A stretch of 14,712 nucleotides of DNA from an uncultured Porphyromonas sp. Its GTDB lineage: Bacteria > Bacteroidota > Bacteroidia > Bacteroidales > Porphyromonadaceae. This document shows positions 14,595 through 14,712 of the stretch, in pieces. Below the pieces are notes generated by a model. That model saw only the letters and a list, made by a program, of their open reading frames with translations. It made no database searches and had not been told where the DNA came from. Position numbers and translations under genes: made by a program. The DNA lies in the NCBI GenBank assembly GCA_902490315.1, contig CABUDK010000030.1, positions 1 to 14,712 on the forward strand. The letters run 5' to 3'. Position 1 is the first letter of the stretch. Each line of letters opens with the position of its first letter.

Positions 14595-14602
14595 TACATT
14601 TG
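14595..14602 (+). promoter_or_regulatory. Promoter -7 box for the gene at the right edge
   Basis: TACATTTG is a perfect TAnnTTTG match, 47 bases before the ATG at 14650. No clear TTTG was found 19-21 bases upstream. Confidence 0.5.
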
Positions 14603-14649
14603 TGGAGGGATATGATGTCCCCTCAAGCAATTAACTGTGTGTTCTAGAG

Positions 14650-14712
14650 ATGCCCATCACACCAAGCACTACCCCCACGGAGCAATTGGATAGGCTCCTG
14701 AGGCAGTTTCCT
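14650..14712 (+). CDS. Start of an unidentified protein, cut by the window edge
   Basis: An ATG at 14650 opens 21 codons to the edge without a stop: MPITPSTTPTEQLDRLLRQF, then Pro. A good -7 box lies upstream and a terminator plus repeat array separates it from clpB, so a new transcription unit starting here is plausible. The fragment is too short to identify. The pattern TxxQLDxLLxxFP is loosely like the start of Bacteroidota folylpolyglutamate synthases (FolC), but that is a guess. Confidence 0.4.
   Translation, partial: MPITPSTTPTEQLDRLLRQFP

Overview
The window looks like a chromosomal segment of a Bacteroidota bacterium, most likely Porphyromonas or a close relative (inference from protein style, not a database search). 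Promoter-like TAnnTTTG boxes stand in front of several genes, Shine-Dalgarno sequences are mostly weak or absent, the OmpA domain has the Bacteroidota-style GYAS variant, and DnaG, the delta' subunit and ClpB read like Bacteroidota orthologues. There are eight complete protein genes and one gene cut by the right edge. No rRNA, tRNA, CRISPR array or transposase gene was seen.

Layout. 1-250: gene-free, with a probable leftward promoter for a gene outside the window. 251-1414 (minus): riboflavin synthase (ribE) followed by an FMN-type nitroreductase, a small flavin-linked operon with its own promoter. 1559-2965 (plus): an AT-richer, divergent lipoprotein with a Big_2-like domain, an EF-hand-like loop and leucine-rich repeats. 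2979-3069: two hairpins that close the convergent pair. 3127-7340 (minus): dnaG, a holB-like clamp-loader subunit and an integral membrane acyltransferase, apparently one operon read from a promoter just upstream of dnaG. 7370-8154: a 785-base gene-free stretch containing an array of degenerate units of about 22 bases, then a promoter and a leader with a possible attenuator. 8155-11369 (plus): two outer-membrane genes, one encoding a triple-beta-barrel-like protein and the other a periplasmic OmpA-domain protein. 11595-14189 (plus): clpB. 14190-14712: a terminator fused to a second, inverted copy of the 22-base array, then a promoter and the start of another gene.

The strongest observations are these. 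(1) The two envelope genes look like a split OmpA system. They share a module in which a single mature cysteine lies exactly 25 residues after a conserved Met-Thr pair, followed by a coiled coil, but one ends in a beta-barrel and the other in a peptidoglycan-binding OmpA domain. (2) The large partner appears to contain a tandem duplication of a barrel plus a third barrel-like domain. (3) Two copies of a minisatellite-like intergenic element, identical at 70 of 74 ungapped positions in their core, lie in inverted orientation on either side of the omp-ompA-clpB block. (4) One copy merges into the apparent clpB terminator. (5) The omp leader contains mutually exclusive hairpins ending in a T-run.
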